Assembly (NCBI GenBank): GCA_913056285.1
Contig: CAJXNE010000130.1
Location: 1 to 5,863, forward strand
DNA: 5,863 nt
DNA from: an uncultured Zetaproteobacteria bacterium
GTDB lineage: Bacteria > Pseudomonadota > Zetaproteobacteria > Mariprofundales > Mariprofundaceae
Direction of reading: 5' to 3'
Shown here: positions 1 through 5,808 of the stretch, in pieces
How the letters are laid out: every line of letters starts with the position of its first letter
Position numbering within the stretch: position 1 is the first letter of the stretch
Made by a program: the position numbers and the translations under genes
The notes under the pieces: model-generated
What the model was told of the DNA's origin: nothing
Database searches by the model: none
Seen by the model: the letters and a program-made list of their open reading frames with translations, nothing else

Positions 1-1
1 G

Positions 2-817
2 GGCGTAGCCGATTATGTGCAACGCAACGGGTGTACGCAGGTGGTGATCGGTCTGTCCGGCGGCATTGATTCGGCGCTGACTGCTGCCATTGCAGTTGAG
101 TCGCTAGGTGCGGAGAATGTGTTGGGCGTGTTGCTGCCGTCGCGCTATTCCAGTGATCATTCCATTACCGATGCCAAAGCATTGGTGGATCATCTTGATA
201 TCAAAGCGATTAACCTGCCGATTGCCGACCCTGTTGCAACAGTCGAAACCACGCTGGCCGGCACCTTTGCCGCATGGAATAAATCGGAACCGGATATCAC
301 CGAGGAAAATATTCAGGCGCGTATGCGCGGATTGCTACTAATGGCAATATCCAACAAAACAGGGCGCATGGTATTGACCACCGGCAATAAATCGGAAATG
401 GCCGTGGGTTACGCCACCTTGTATGGCGATATGGCCGGCGGTTTTGCGATGCTCAAGGATGTCTATAAAACCGAAGTATTCGCCCTATGCCGCTGGCTGA
501 ACCGGAACGGCGAAGTCATCCCGGAGAATACGATCACAAAACCGCCATCCGCCGAACTCAGGCCGGATCAGAAAGATTCCGATTCCCTGCCCGATTACGA
601 TGTGCTTGATGCGATTCTTTCCGCCACGATCGAGGAACGCCTTGGTGTGGACGAAATAGTGGCTCGTGGTTTTGAGTATGATGAAGTCAAACGCGTGGTG
701 CGCATGTTACAGCTGGCCGAATACAAGCGCCGGCAGGCGCCGCCGGGCGTGAAAATTACCGAGCGCGCCTTCGGCCGCGACCGGCGCTATCCGATCACAC
801 ACGGTTTTTGGGAATAG
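2..817 (+). CDS. nadE: Glutamine-dependent NAD+ synthetase, C-terminal synthetase domain (5' partial)
   Basis: This enzyme catalyses the last step of NAD biosynthesis in the cytoplasm: ATP-dependent amidation of nicotinic acid adenine dinucleotide to NAD+. The reading frame is open from the window edge for 271 residues and ends at TAG 815-817. Visible motifs, numbered from the window edge, are the PP-loop ATP-binding SGGIDS (residues 19-24), TTGNKSE (126-132) followed by the MAVGYATLYGDMAGG block, KPPSAELRPDQ (from 180), and the C-terminal RAFGRDRRYPIT signature. These match the synthetase half of the roughly 540-residue glutamine-hydrolysing form rather than the stand-alone ammonia-dependent enzyme, so an N-terminal nitrilase-type amidase domain is expected upstream, outside the window. 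The GTG at 17 lies inside conserved sequence and is not a real start, because the frame continues upstream with typical family residues (GVADYV). No convincing intrinsic terminator follows the stop. Confidence 0.96.
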   Translation, partial: GVADYVQRNGCTQVVIGLSGGIDSALTAAIAVESLGAENVLGVLLPSRYSSDHSITDAKALVDHLDIKAINLPIADPVATVETTLAGTFAAWNKSEPDITEENIQARMRGLLLMAISNKTGRMVLTTGNKSEMAVGYATLYGDMAGGFAMLKDVYKTEVFALCRWLNRNGEVIPENTITKPPSAELRPDQKDSDSLPDYDVLDAILSATIEERLGVDEIVARGFEYDEVKRVVRMLQLAEYKRRQAPPGVKITERAFGRDRRYPITHGFWE

Positions 818-1017
818 CTAACACCTGTAGCTGATCGCGACACACCGCAAGATACTTTACCAGGGCACAAAGGCCCGAAGAACAGCAGTGAAAAATTATA
901 TTTCCCTCTTTGTGTCCGGCTGACCTTGCGGTTTCGTCCTCACGCGTCAGGAGGATGTAATCAAAAGGAACAACATCACGACTCAACCCCGAAACAGGCG
1001 CAACAGGCGGGGATGAT
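818..1017 (+). other. Intergenic region / probable structured leader of the three-gene cluster
   Basis: This 200-bp gap has no credible ORF on either strand. What can be seen is a set of inverted repeats. ACCGCAAG (844-851) pairs with CTTGCGGT (925-932), and nested inside it GGGCACAAAG (863-872) pairs with CTTTGTGTCC (908-917) with one G-U. CGTCCTC (935-941) pairs with GAGGATG (951-957). CCCCG (987-991) can pair with CGGGG (1008-1012), which overlaps the ribosome binding site of the gene at 1018. GGGC (863-866) can instead pair locally with GCCC (873-876), so an alternative fold exists. AACAGGCG is repeated at 993-1000 and 1002-1009. It does not match any riboswitch consensus I could recall. 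The only -10-like hexamers (GATACT 851-856, TATATT 897-902) lack a good -35, so no promoter is called. Whether the region is transcribed is inferred. Confidence 0.4.
1006..1012 (+). promoter_or_regulatory. Ribosome binding site for the gene at 1018
   Basis: The G-rich GGCGGGG stretch ends 5 nt before the ATG at 1018 and is the only SD-like sequence at suitable spacing. It is a weak match to AGGAGG. The first in-frame upstream stop is TAA 958-960, and no ATG, GTG or TTG codon lies in frame between it and 1018, which fixes the start. Its last five bases can pair with CCCCG at 987-991, so access may be modulated by leader folding (inference). Confidence 0.55.
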
Positions 1018-2532
1018 ATGTTCAGTGATTTTATTGGTAGCATGTACAATGGACTCTCAGCACTGCTGTTGATGCTGCTGTTTGGGTTACTGCTGACAGT
1101 GCTGCTGATGTTTGTCGTTGATGTTACGCAAAGCCATAATGCAGTGCGGCGCAATTATCCGGTCATTGGTCGTTTTCGCGCCCTGTTCGAACATCTGGGC
1201 ACATTTTTCCGGCAATACTTTTTTGCCATGGATCGCGAGGAGATGCCGTTTAATCGTGCGCTGCGCGACTGGGTCTATCGCGCCGCTAAAAATAAGGACA
1301 GCACCATCCCGTTCGGTTCGACGCGCGATGTCACTCCCGTCGGCAGTATCTCCTTTGTAAATTGCCCCTACCCTACTCTGGATACCGATGCTGTTCCGGC
1401 CCAAAGCATGATCATCGGGCCGGATTGCCCGAATCCATTTGAAGCGAGCAGCCTGTTTAATATTTCCGGCATGAGCTACGGGGCATTGTCCAAAGTGGCC
1501 GTGCAGGCGCTTTCGCACGGGGCGGCCAAGGCCGGATGCTGGATGAATACCGGCGAGGGCGGCCTGTCTGCGCATCATCTATCCGGTGGCTGCGATATTG
1601 TGATGCAGATCGGCACAGCAAAATACGGCGTACGAGATGAGGCCGGCGCGTTATCAGATCAGAAATTACGTGAAATCGCCGCCATTGATCAGGTCAGAAT
1701 GTTTGAAATCAAGCTCAGTCAGGGCGCCAAGCCGGGCAAGGGCGGTATTCTGCCGGGATTGAAGGTAACAGCGGAAATCGCCGCGATTCGGGGAATACCG
1801 GTTGGGCAAGACTCGATCAGCCCGAATCGGCATGTCGAAATCGATAGTCCGGGCGAGTTGCTCGATATGATCGCCCGTATTCGCGAGGTCACCGGTAAGC
1901 CGGTCGGTTTTAAACTGGTGCTGGGCGGCTGCGGCGCGCTGGATGCCCTGTTCGATGAAATCAAACGGCGTGGTAATCACTCCGCACCGGATTTTATAAC
2001 ACTGGATAGCGCCGATGGTGGTTCGGGCGCAGCGCCTCAACCGTTGATGGATTTCATGGGCATGACACTTAAGGAAAGTCTGCCGATGCTGATTGATCAT
2101 TTGGTCGGCTACGGACTGCGTGATCGGGTGCGCATCATCTGTTCGGGCAAGTTGATTACGCCATCGGGTGTGGCCTGGGCGTTGTGCATGGGGGCGGATT
2201 TTGTTGTGTCAGCGCGCGGCTTTATGTTTGCGCTGGGTTGTATTCAGGCCATGCAATGCCATCAGAACACCTGCCCTACCGGCATTACCACGCATCAGAA
2301 ACGTTTGCAGCGCGGCCTCAATCCAGAGGATAAATCGGTGCGCGTGCAGCATTATGTGGAAAATATGCTGCACGATGTTGGCGTCATTGCTCACTCCTGC
2401 GGCGTGAAACGACCGCGCCAGTTACAGCGCCGCCATGCGCGCGTGGTAACTCAGGATGGTAGCAGCGCCGGACTACATATCATTCATCCGGAAACCGAAG
2501 TCGGTTTTCCGCACGGAATGCCAAAGGAGTAA
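1018..2532 (+). CDS. Membrane-anchored FMN-binding glutamate synthase-family protein (GltB central/FMN domain only)
   Basis: This 504-residue protein carries the flavin domain of glutamate synthase (Glu_synthase family), the TIM barrel that in GOGAT joins 2-oxoglutarate with ammonia. A strongly hydrophobic helix at about residues 12-34 is followed by a basic segment (H40, R44, R45), suggesting an outside N-terminus and a cytoplasmic catalytic domain. Family motifs follow in order: SGMSYGALS (150-158), NTGEGG (177-182), KLSQGAKPGKGG (232-243), DSADGGSGAAP (330-340, phosphate/FMN loop) and the cluster cysteines C408, C414, C419 in the C-x5-C-x4-C spacing of the GOGAT 3Fe-4S centre. The N-terminal Ntn glutaminase domain and the C-terminal GXGXG domain of GltB are absent, and no GltD-like reductase is nearby, so neither the nitrogen donor nor the electron donor is evident. 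Related alternatives are an archaeal-type single-domain GltS or an MgsC-like N-methylglutamate synthase subunit. The next gene starts 3 bp after its stop. The fold assignment is secure; the substrate is unknown. Confidence 0.9.
   Translation: MFSDFIGSMYNGLSALLLMLLFGLLLTVLLMFVVDVTQSHNAVRRNYPVIGRFRALFEHLGTFFRQYFFAMDREEMPFNRALRDWVYRAAKNKDSTIPFGSTRDVTPVGSISFVNCPYPTLDTDAVPAQSMIIGPDCPNPFEASSLFNISGMSYGALSKVAVQALSHGAAKAGCWMNTGEGGLSAHHLSGGCDIVMQIGTAKYGVRDEAGALSDQKLREIAAIDQVRMFEIKLSQGAKPGKGGILPGLKVTAEIAAIRGIPVGQDSISPNRHVEIDSPGELLDMIARIREVTGKPVGFKLVLGGCGALDALFDEIKRRGNHSAPDFITLDSADGGSGAAPQPLMDFMGMTLKESLPMLIDHLVGYGLRDRVRIICSGKLITPSGVAWALCMGADFVVSARGFMFALGCIQAMQCHQNTCPTGITTHQKRLQRGLNPEDKSVRVQHYVENMLHDVGVIAHSCGVKRPRQLQRRHARVVTQDGSSAGLHIIHPETEVGFPHGMPKE
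2524..2529 (+). promoter_or_regulatory. Ribosome binding site for the aldehyde dehydrogenase gene
   Basis: AAGGAG lies 6 nt before the ATG at 2536 and is formed by the last two sense codons (AAG GAG) of the upstream gene. This embedded site with a 3-bp intergenic gap supports co-transcription and possible translational coupling. Confidence 0.85.
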
Positions 2533-2535
2533 GCC

Positions 2536-3990
2536 ATGAACAATGTTGAACATTTTCCGTTAATGATTGCCGACGCGGATACAGTGAAAGCAGAGGCAAA
2601 GGCACTGGAAGTCAGATCTCCATACGATGATCAACTCCTTGCAACTGTGGCGACAGCCAATGCTGCGGCGGTGGAACAGGCATTGAGGCAGGCAAGCCGA
2701 TTGTTTGCCGACCGGAACAAATGGATTGCGGTGGATCAGCGCATTGCCACGCTCGAACGTATGATTGCGCTATTGTATGAGCAGGCGGATGAGCTGGCGC
2801 TGGGCGCAACGTTGGAAGGCGGCAAGCCGTTGATCGATTCGCGTATCGAAATGGCCCGTTGTATCGACAGCATTCGCATCTGTATCGACACCCTGCGCAC
2901 CGATCACAGTAACCCGCCGGTGATGGGCGTGAATGCAGCCTCGAAAAACCGCGTTGCGCTAATACAAAAAGAGCCGATTGGCGTGGTCGTGGCGGTCAGC
3001 GCCTTTAATCACCCGCTCAACCTGATCGCCCATCAGATTGCTCCGGCCATTGCGGCGGGCTGCCCGGTGATTGTCAAACCGGCGGCGGATACGCCGTTGT
3101 CGTGTCTGCGGCTGGTGCAGCTGTTTCATCAGGCCGGCGTGCCGAAAGGGTGGTGTCAGTGCATCGTGCCGGAATCGAGAACACTGGCCGAAGCACTGGT
3201 GACCGATGCGCGGGTGGCCTTCTTCAGTTTTATCGGCAGTGCAACAGTCGGCTGGCATCTGCGCTCAAAACTGGCTGCGGGCACGCGCTGCGCGCTCGAA
3301 CATGGTGGCGTGGCGCCGGTGATTGTGTGCAAGGATGCGCATATCAAAGCTGCATTGCCGGGATTGATGAAGGGCGCGTTTTACCATGCCGGTCAGGTTT
3401 GCGTATCGGTGCAGCGCGTCTTTGCGCATGCCTCCATTGCACGTGAATTGGCGGACAAAATGGCGACACAGGCCAAAGCATTGGTCGTGGGTGATCCCGC
3501 ATCCGATCAAACCGAAGTCGGGCCGCTGATTAGAGCCAGAGAAGTCGATCGCATCAAGTTATGGGTGAAAGAAGCCGTTGCCGGTGGTGCGAAATTATTA
3601 TGTGGCGGCGATAAACTGGATCACCACTGTTATGCGCCGACTGTCCTGTTCGATCCGCCGCATGACGCCAGCGTATCCACGCGTGAGGTGTTCGGGCCGG
3701 TCGTGTGCATATACCCCTTTACAGAACTCGAAGCGGCTATTGCAGAAGCCAATCGTTTGGATGTGGCATTTCAGGCTTCGGTCTATAGCCGCAATATTGA
3801 TACGGCGTTGGGCATCGCCAACCGATTGGATGCCTCGGCAGTGATGATCAATGATCATACCGCCTTCCGGGTAGACTGGATGCCCTTTGCCGGTCTGAAA
3901 CATTCCGGCCTCGGCGTGGGCGGCATTCCGTTTGCGATGAATGATATGCAAATCGAAAAAATGACCGTCATCCATTCTGATGCAATTTAA
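2536..3990 (+). CDS. NAD(P)-dependent aldehyde dehydrogenase family protein
   Basis: This 484-residue cytoplasmic ALDH-superfamily enzyme would oxidise an aldehyde to the acid (or acyl product) with NAD(P)+. All key residues are present: the oxyanion-hole Asn N158 in SAFNHPLN, cofactor-binding K181 in VKPAADTP, the Rossmann-loop GSATVG (from G234), general base E255 in LEHGG, nucleophile C289 in GQVCVSVQR, and E384/F386 in EVFGP. The Glu-to-Cys spacing of 34 residues is the family standard. The GQVC-[IV]-SVQRV form and the HPLN variant of the usual PWN(F) motif point to the lactaldehyde / phosphonoacetaldehyde / GapN-like side of the superfamily, but this does not define the substrate. The position that is usually Glu in NAD-specific enzymes (four-residue window K-P-x-E) is Ala184 here, so NADP use is possible. 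The start at 2536 has a strong SD site. It sits between the GOGAT-like and ThDP enzyme genes, 47 bp from the latter. Family call very secure; substrate unknown. Confidence 0.94.
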   Translation: MNNVEHFPLMIADADTVKAEAKALEVRSPYDDQLLATVATANAAAVEQALRQASRLFADRNKWIAVDQRIATLERMIALLYEQADELALGATLEGGKPLIDSRIEMARCIDSIRICIDTLRTDHSNPPVMGVNAASKNRVALIQKEPIGVVVAVSAFNHPLNLIAHQIAPAIAAGCPVIVKPAADTPLSCLRLVQLFHQAGVPKGWCQCIVPESRTLAEALVTDARVAFFSFIGSATVGWHLRSKLAAGTRCALEHGGVAPVIVCKDAHIKAALPGLMKGAFYHAGQVCVSVQRVFAHASIARELADKMATQAKALVVGDPASDQTEVGPLIRAREVDRIKLWVKEAVAGGAKLLCGGDKLDHHCYAPTVLFDPPHDASVSTREVFGPVVCIYPFTELEAAIAEANRLDVAFQASVYSRNIDTALGIANRLDASAVMINDHTAFRVDWMPFAGLKHSGLGVGGIPFAMNDMQIEKMTVIHSDAI

Positions 3991-4037
3991 TCTTTTCCCC
4001 CTTTCGTGGCCTTCGTAGTGAAAAACAGGAGTCTGTT
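3991..4037 (+). other. Short intergenic segment with a CTTTCGTGGC/CTTCGTAGTG imperfect tandem
   Basis: The 47 bp between the aldehyde dehydrogenase and ThDP-enzyme genes hold two adjacent imperfect 10-mers, CTTTCGTGGC (4001-4010) and CTTCGTAGTG (4011-4020), followed by AAAAACAGGAG, which contains the SD site. The stretch 3994-4011 closely resembles 901-917 in the leader upstream of the cluster (two mismatches and one 1-base gap over about 18 positions). There is no terminator hairpin and no clear promoter, so read-through into the last gene is expected. Confidence 0.45.
4026..4031 (+). promoter_or_regulatory. Ribosome binding site for the ThDP-enzyme gene
   Basis: CAGGAG lies 6 nt upstream of the ATG at 4038, a good Shine-Dalgarno match at normal spacing. 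It supports the chosen start, which gives the expected family N-terminus (helix, then Glu-Gly-Ile-Glu-Tyr-Ile-Phe-Gly-Val-Pro-Gly). Confidence 0.85.
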
Positions 4038-5690
4038 ATGAATACAGCACAATTATTGGTGCGGTGTCTGGAAGCTGAAGGGATTGAATATATCTTCGGC
4101 GTACCCGGCGAAGAAAATGCCGATTTTATGGTAGCACTGGAGCAGTCTGAATCGATTCGTTTTATTCTGACCCGGCATGAACAGGGAGCGGCATTTATGG
4201 CCGAAGCTTATGGCCGCCTCACCGGCAACCCGGCCGCATGTCTGGGAACGCTGGGACCGGGGGCGACCAATCTGATTACCGGCGTTGCCAATGCCAATAT
4301 GGATCATGCGCCCATGCTGGTGCTGACCGGGCAAGGATCGACGACCCGATTGCATAAAGAATCGCATCAGATTATGGATGTGGTGAGCATGTTCAGGCCG
4401 GTGACCAAATGGGCAACATCAATTCGCCATCCATCGGCGGTGCCGGAGATTGTGCGCAAAGCCGTGCGTCTGGCTCGCAGTGAAAAACCGGGCGCATGTC
4501 ATATCGAACTGCCTGAAGATGTCGCCAAACAGGAAACGGATGCCGCCCCCATGCAGCCGCATCGTTATCGCAGGCCGGTTGCCGATCCGGAACAAATTGA
4601 AGCTGCCTTTTCAATGTTGAGAAAGGCCAAACGGCCCGTCATTCTGGTGGGTAACGGGTGTATACGCCACGGTGCCAGTGAACAACTGCGCCGTTTTTGC
4701 GAGGTGACCGGCGTAGGCGTGATCAACACATTTATGGCCAAGGGTTGTGTGGATGCCGATGCCGATTACTGCCTGTATACGGTTGGTTTGCAAGCCAGAG
4801 ATGTGGTGGCCTGCGCACTGGATGCCGCCGATCTGGTCATCACGCTTGGTTATGACATGGTCGAATATCATCCGCACCTGTGGAATGCGGATCGAAAGAA
4901 GCACATTGTCCATATTGATTATCTACCGGCTGAAATTGATGAACATTACCAGCCGGAACTGGAGCTGATTGGCGATTTGACCCATACGCTGGCCACCATT
5001 AACGCCAATATCGAACAACTCGGGGCGGTTGAGCGCAATCTAAACCAGCAAATGGAAACGCGGCGGCATATGCAGCAGGAACTGATGCAGCATGCACATG
5101 ATGTAACCGAACATACGATTCGACCCCAGAAAGCGCTGGCTGATGCCCGCAATGTCATGGGGCGTGAAGATATTCTGCTTTCTGATGTCGGTGCGCATAA
5201 AATGTGGATCGCCCGTGAGTACCAATGCCATGAGCCCAATACCTGTTTGATTCCCAACGGCTTCTGCTCAATGGGATTCGCCTTGCCCGGCGCAATCGGC
5301 GCATCGCTGGTTTATCCGGACCGGCAGATTCTGGCTATTTGCGGCGATGCCGGATTTATGATGAATGTGCAAGAGATGGAAACCGCCAAACGCCTGAACA
5401 GCAATATCGTGGTGATGGTTTGGGAAGATCATGCTTACGGTCTGATTGCCTGGAAGCAGCAGAATCAGTTTGGTCATCATACCGATTTGAGTTTCGGTAA
5501 TCCGCAATGGATGTTATTGGCCAAAGCCTTCGGCTGGCATGGCCATCGGGTCGAGCAGAGCGTGGATTTACAGGCTACGCTCAAGTCAGCATTTTCGGAA
5601 CCTGGCCCCAGTCTGATTGTTGTCCCCATCGACTATAGCGAGAACATGAAACTGACCGAACGGCTGGGCAATATCGTTTGTGCGATTTAG
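4038..5690 (+). CDS. Acetolactate synthase-like thiamine diphosphate enzyme (AlsS-type catalytic subunit)
   Basis: This 550-residue cytoplasmic ThDP enzyme has the full three-domain layout: an N-terminal pyrimidine-binding domain (about 1-170), a central domain (about 190-320) and a C-terminal pyrophosphate-binding domain (about 370-530). Catalytic Glu is E48 in TRHEQGAAF, the V-conformation Met is M412 in CSMGFALPG, and the ThDP/Mg motif begins at D437 (GDAGF). The second metal ligand, 27 residues on, is Asp (D464 in VWEDHAYG). Catabolic, FAD-independent acetolactate synthases (Bacillus AlsS, Klebsiella BudB) also have Asp here, whereas biosynthetic AHAS has Asn. Expected reaction: 2 pyruvate to 2-acetolactate plus CO2. 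The window has no AHAS small subunit and no acetolactate decarboxylase, so neither branched-chain synthesis nor the acetoin route is supported by context; another 2-oxo acid or a decarboxylase/ligase activity remains possible. It is the last gene of the cluster, with no clear intrinsic terminator. Family secure; exact reaction moderately so. Confidence 0.9.
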   Translation: MNTAQLLVRCLEAEGIEYIFGVPGEENADFMVALEQSESIRFILTRHEQGAAFMAEAYGRLTGNPAACLGTLGPGATNLITGVANANMDHAPMLVLTGQGSTTRLHKESHQIMDVVSMFRPVTKWATSIRHPSAVPEIVRKAVRLARSEKPGACHIELPEDVAKQETDAAPMQPHRYRRPVADPEQIEAAFSMLRKAKRPVILVGNGCIRHGASEQLRRFCEVTGVGVINTFMAKGCVDADADYCLYTVGLQARDVVACALDAADLVITLGYDMVEYHPHLWNADRKKHIVHIDYLPAEIDEHYQPELELIGDLTHTLATINANIEQLGAVERNLNQQMETRRHMQQELMQHAHDVTEHTIRPQKALADARNVMGREDILLSDVGAHKMWIAREYQCHEPNTCLIPNGFCSMGFALPGAIGASLVYPDRQILAICGDAGFMMNVQEMETAKRLNSNIVVMVWEDHAYGLIAWKQQNQFGHHTDLSFGNPQWMLLAKAFGWHGHRVEQSVDLQATLKSAFSEPGPSLIVVPIDYSENMKLTERLGNIVCAI

Positions 5691-5749
5691 CTTACAACAA
5701 ACAGTATACCATTGAGATGTTTATAAAATCGCGGAATGGTGATGTCAGC
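5691..5749 (+). other. Intergenic spacer downstream of the cluster, no clear terminator
   Basis: This AT-richer stretch separates the last protein gene from the tRNA promoter. ACCATT (5709-5714) and AATGGT (5735-5740) form a 6-bp inverted repeat around a 20-nt loop, but no T-run follows, so it is not a convincing Rho-independent terminator. Termination, if it occurs here, would be Rho-dependent or weak. Confidence 0.3.
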
Positions 5750-5778
5750 TTGACCGAATGAAGGGCCGGCAATACTCT
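5750..5778 (+). promoter_or_regulatory. Likely sigma70 promoter of tRNA-Val with GC-rich discriminator
   Basis: TTGACC (5750-5755) matches the -35 consensus at five of six positions. TACTCT (5773-5778) lies exactly 17 bp downstream as a weak -10 that keeps the key T, A and final T. A shifted -10, AATACT (5771-5776), with a 15-bp spacer is an alternative. The bases that follow, TCGCCGCCC, form a GC-rich discriminator of the kind found at stringently controlled stable-RNA promoters. Predicted initiation near 5785 gives a leader of about 24 nt to be removed by RNase P, starting with a perfect CCTC-GCAA-GAGG tetraloop hairpin (5786-5797). Confidence 0.5.
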
Positions 5779-5808
5779 TCGCCGCCCTCGCAAGAGGTTA
5801 CCCGGTAC

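Noticed and set aside
17..19. GTG at 17 as start of a complete ammonia-dependent NAD synthetase
   Set aside because: The frame is open to the window edge and the upstream residues match the linker of the glutamine-dependent family, so the gene is truncated by the window rather than starting here.
845..934. Nested inverted repeat as an intrinsic terminator for nadE
   Set aside because: The outer helix is followed by only three T residues and the loops are large, so it does not look like a Rho-independent terminator.
949..960. Perfect AGGAGG followed by ATG TAA (possible start-stop or leader peptide)
   Set aside because: The ATG abuts the SD with no spacer and is followed at once by a stop. 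No alternative start at correct spacing opens a meaningful leader peptide.
795..1154. Minus-strand open frame of 119 codons covering the gap after nadE
   Set aside because: It overlaps both flanking genes, has a low-complexity Ser-rich translation with no recognisable motif, and no good ribosome binding site was seen. It probably reflects the absence of stops rather than a gene.
1087..1578. Minus-strand open frame of 163 codons inside the GOGAT-like gene
   Set aside because: It is antisense to a gene with strong family conservation, and its translation shows no domain; it is a shadow of codon bias on the coding strand.
5712..5727. TTGAGA and TATAAA as a promoter pair
   Set aside because: The hexamers are separated by only 4 bp, incompatible with sigma70 recognition.
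5709..5740. ACCATT/AATGGT inverted repeat as terminator of the cluster
   Set aside because: Only six pairs with a 20-nt loop and no downstream T tract.
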